A DNA stretch of 8,104 nucleotides from JAHHLP01 sp041609895 (GTDB taxonomy: Bacteria > Bacteroidota > Rhodothermia > Rhodothermales > JABDKH01), in NCBI GenBank assembly GCA_041609895.1, contig JBFIPX010000154.1, forward strand, positions 1 to 8,104, in the 5' to 3' direction. Shown piece after piece: positions 6,789 to 8,104 of the stretch. The position numbers and the translations under genes are program-made. Each line of letters opens with the position of its first letter. Position 1 is the first letter of the stretch. The notes under the pieces were generated by a model. That model made no database searches. It was not told where the DNA came from and saw only the letters and a list, made by a program, of their open reading frames with translations.

Positions 6789-6892
6789 CAGAACACTACC
6801 TCACAAGTTTGTAATACGTTGAGCGGGTCCGAACAATGCACGCCCGCATATCGATGGACGACTGCCGAGTCCTTCAGAGACAGAATCCACAT
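6789..6892. other. Gap between glpT and glpF
   Basis: This 104-base spacer could hold a separate glpF promoter, but I find no clear one. GCGGG (6833-6837) and CCCGC (6853-6857) could pair across a 15-base loop, which is weak. Only the ribosome site at 6799-6802 is supported. Confidence 0.6.
6799..6802 (-). promoter_or_regulatory. Ribosome binding site for glpF
   Basis: On the minus strand GAGG stands ten bases before the ATG (6788-6786), which fixes the glpF start. Confidence 0.7.
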
Positions 6893-8104
6893 TTAACCTT
6901 TTGGTCGCAACCGCACGGTGAACGCCAACAAAACGATTCCCACGAATGTCGAAACAAGAATCGCCTGAAGAGCGGCATCCCAAGAATAGTGTTGAGCAAT
7001 CCAACCTAAGCCTTTCCCCTGTACCGTACGTCCGATGTATCCAAAAAGGCCGATGAATCCAGCGGCGGTGCCGACGGCCTTCTTCGAGGTGAAGTCCAGC
7101 CCCGTTACCCCCAACAGCATCACCGGCGGATAGATGAAAAACCCGATTACCCCGAACAGTGTCAGGTCAATCCAAAGGTGACCGGGAGGAACTTTGAGTA
7201 TTCCCCAGAATGCGGCGAAGACTGGAACCATGCACATGAAGCTGACGAGGCCTCGTCGCCCTCCCAACCGATCAGAAAGCCAGCCCATAAGTATGGTGCT
7301 CGCAATTCCGGAGAACTCGTAAATAAATACGCTAATTCCACCATCCTCGAGACTAGCCTGTTTGACATCTTTCAGGTAGGTCGGTCCCCAATCAAGCATG
7401 CTGTACCGTGCCACATACACGAAGAAATTCGCGATCGCGAACACCCAGAGGAATTTGTTCTTGAGTATGTATTCGAAGAACAACTCTCGCGTAGGCAGCT
7501 CGCGCTCATGGTCGTGGTCCGCGGCAGCAGGCGGATAGTCGTTCTTGTACTCCTCAATCGGGGGCAGCCCTTCCGACTGGGGCGTGTCCTTGAGACGAAG
7601 AAAGAGATACACCGCGCCGATAGTGGCCAGTACTCCCGGAACAAAGAAGGCAAAGCGCCAGCTGCCGAAGGTCGTCGCCGCATATGCCGCGATGAGCCCG
7701 ATGAGTCCACCACCTATGTTGTGGGCAATGTTCCAGACGGCAAAGACAGTACCCCGCTCCTTTACGCTGTACCAGTGACCTAGAGACCTCCCGCAAGGTG
7801 CCCATCCCATACCCTGTACGAAGCCGTTCAACGTCCAGAGTGTAAGATGGACCCAGTAGCCCGACACCCAGCCGAACGCAAAGTTGGACAGGGCGGTGAG
7901 CAATAGACCCGTGGCCATAAAGGTGCGGGGGTTGCTTCTGTCCGAAAGAGCGCCCATGAGGAACTTGCCGACCCCATACGCGATCGCAGTCGCGGCCAGC
8001 ATGTCCCCGATCTCCGACTTGGTGTAAGCCAACGCCTCCCCCATCTCCTTTGAGACGACCGGGAAGTTGTTGCGAACGAAGTAGAAGGTCGCGTACCCAA
8101 TGAA
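6893..8104 (-). CDS. glpT: Glycerol-3-phosphate transporter GlpT (MFS, organophosphate:phosphate antiporter), 5' end missing
   Basis: 403 residues are visible. The frame runs open through the window edge at 8104, so the ATG at 8044 is internal: the codons before it read FIGYATFYFVRNNF, which matches the first helix of E. coli GlpT. About 34 residues are therefore missing. Substrate-site residues known from E. coli GlpT are all present: Arg in YFVRNNF (R45 equivalent, fragment residue 11), His in WNIAHNIGG (H165, residue 128) and Arg in VARYSMLDWG (R269, residue 233). Other family signatures are SDRSNPR, GMGWAPCGR, the loop RLKDTPQSEGLPPIEEYKNDYP, and GTAAGFIGLFGY. The protein exchanges external glycerol-3-phosphate for internal phosphate across the inner membrane. 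UhpT or UhpC relatives are possible, but the loop and the glpF neighbour favour GlpT. It ends in TAA, 104 bases upstream of glpF. Confidence 0.9.
   Translation of the reverse strand, partial: FIGYATFYFVRNNFPVVSKEMGEALAYTKSEIGDMLAATAIAYGVGKFLMGALSDRSNPRTFMATGLLLTALSNFAFGWVSGYWVHLTLWTLNGFVQGMGWAPCGRSLGHWYSVKERGTVFAVWNIAHNIGGGLIGLIAAYAATTFGSWRFAFFVPGVLATIGAVYLFLRLKDTPQSEGLPPIEEYKNDYPPAAADHDHERELPTRELFFEYILKNKFLWVFAIANFFVYVARYSMLDWGPTYLKDVKQASLEDGGISVFIYEFSGIASTILMGWLSDRLGGRRGLVSFMCMVPVFAAFWGILKVPPGHLWIDLTLFGVIGFFIYPPVMLLGVTGLDFTSKKAVGTAAGFIGLFGYIGRTVQGKGLGWIAQHYSWDAALQAILVSTFVGIVLLAFTVRLRPKG

Noticed and set aside
6198..6896. Plus-strand open frame of 232 codons
   Set aside because: It is antisense to glpF, whose two NPA boxes and membrane helices are unmistakable.
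7178..7783. Plus-strand open frame of 201 codons
   Set aside because: It is antisense to the conserved GlpT core and shows no family features.

Overview
The window reads as part of a chromosome from a high-GC member of the Bacteroidota/FCB group, most plausibly a Rhodothermota-like marine or halophilic bacterium. Two things suggest this. The large secreted hydrolase at 570-2870 ends in a YPNPF-type C-terminal domain of the type IX secretion system (T9SS), which is confined to that group. The sequence is also GC-rich (high fifties percent by eye), unlike most other Bacteroidota. This is inference; there is no rRNA or other phylogenetic marker here.

Layout on the + strand: (1) 1-~460 is the 3' part of nirJ, the radical-SAM gene for heme d1 synthesis. 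It is clean for about 79 codons, then hits a stop. Scraps of the NirJ C-terminus appear to follow in shifting frames, so it looks like a pseudogene with an internal deletion. (2) 570-2870 encodes an exported serine hydrolase: signal peptide, five tandem ~52-residue repeats of the polyglycine-hydrolase (BTRD1) type, a class C beta-lactamase-like catalytic domain and a T9SS sorting domain. (3) 3124-4242 encodes a membrane site-2 (M50) metalloprotease with two CBS domains. (4) 4290-5870 follows 47 bases later and encodes a two-domain protein with an aminoglycoside-phosphotransferase-like kinase fold and a P-loop ATPase.

Layout on the - strand, convergent with the above: (5) a GlpT-type glycerol-3-phosphate/phosphate antiporter (8104-6893, 5' end outside the window) is followed by (6) a GlpF-type glycerol facilitator (6788-6075). 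The two transporters form a glycerol and glycerol-3-phosphate uptake unit. The convergent gap 5871-6074 holds short repeats and a hairpin.

The genes do not form one obvious pathway. The most noteworthy items are the decayed nirJ, which suggests recent loss of cd1-type nitrite reduction or of an acquired denitrification cluster, and the repeat/beta-lactamase/T9SS fusion, whose substrate cannot be told from sequence. No mobile element, CRISPR array, tRNA or rRNA was seen.
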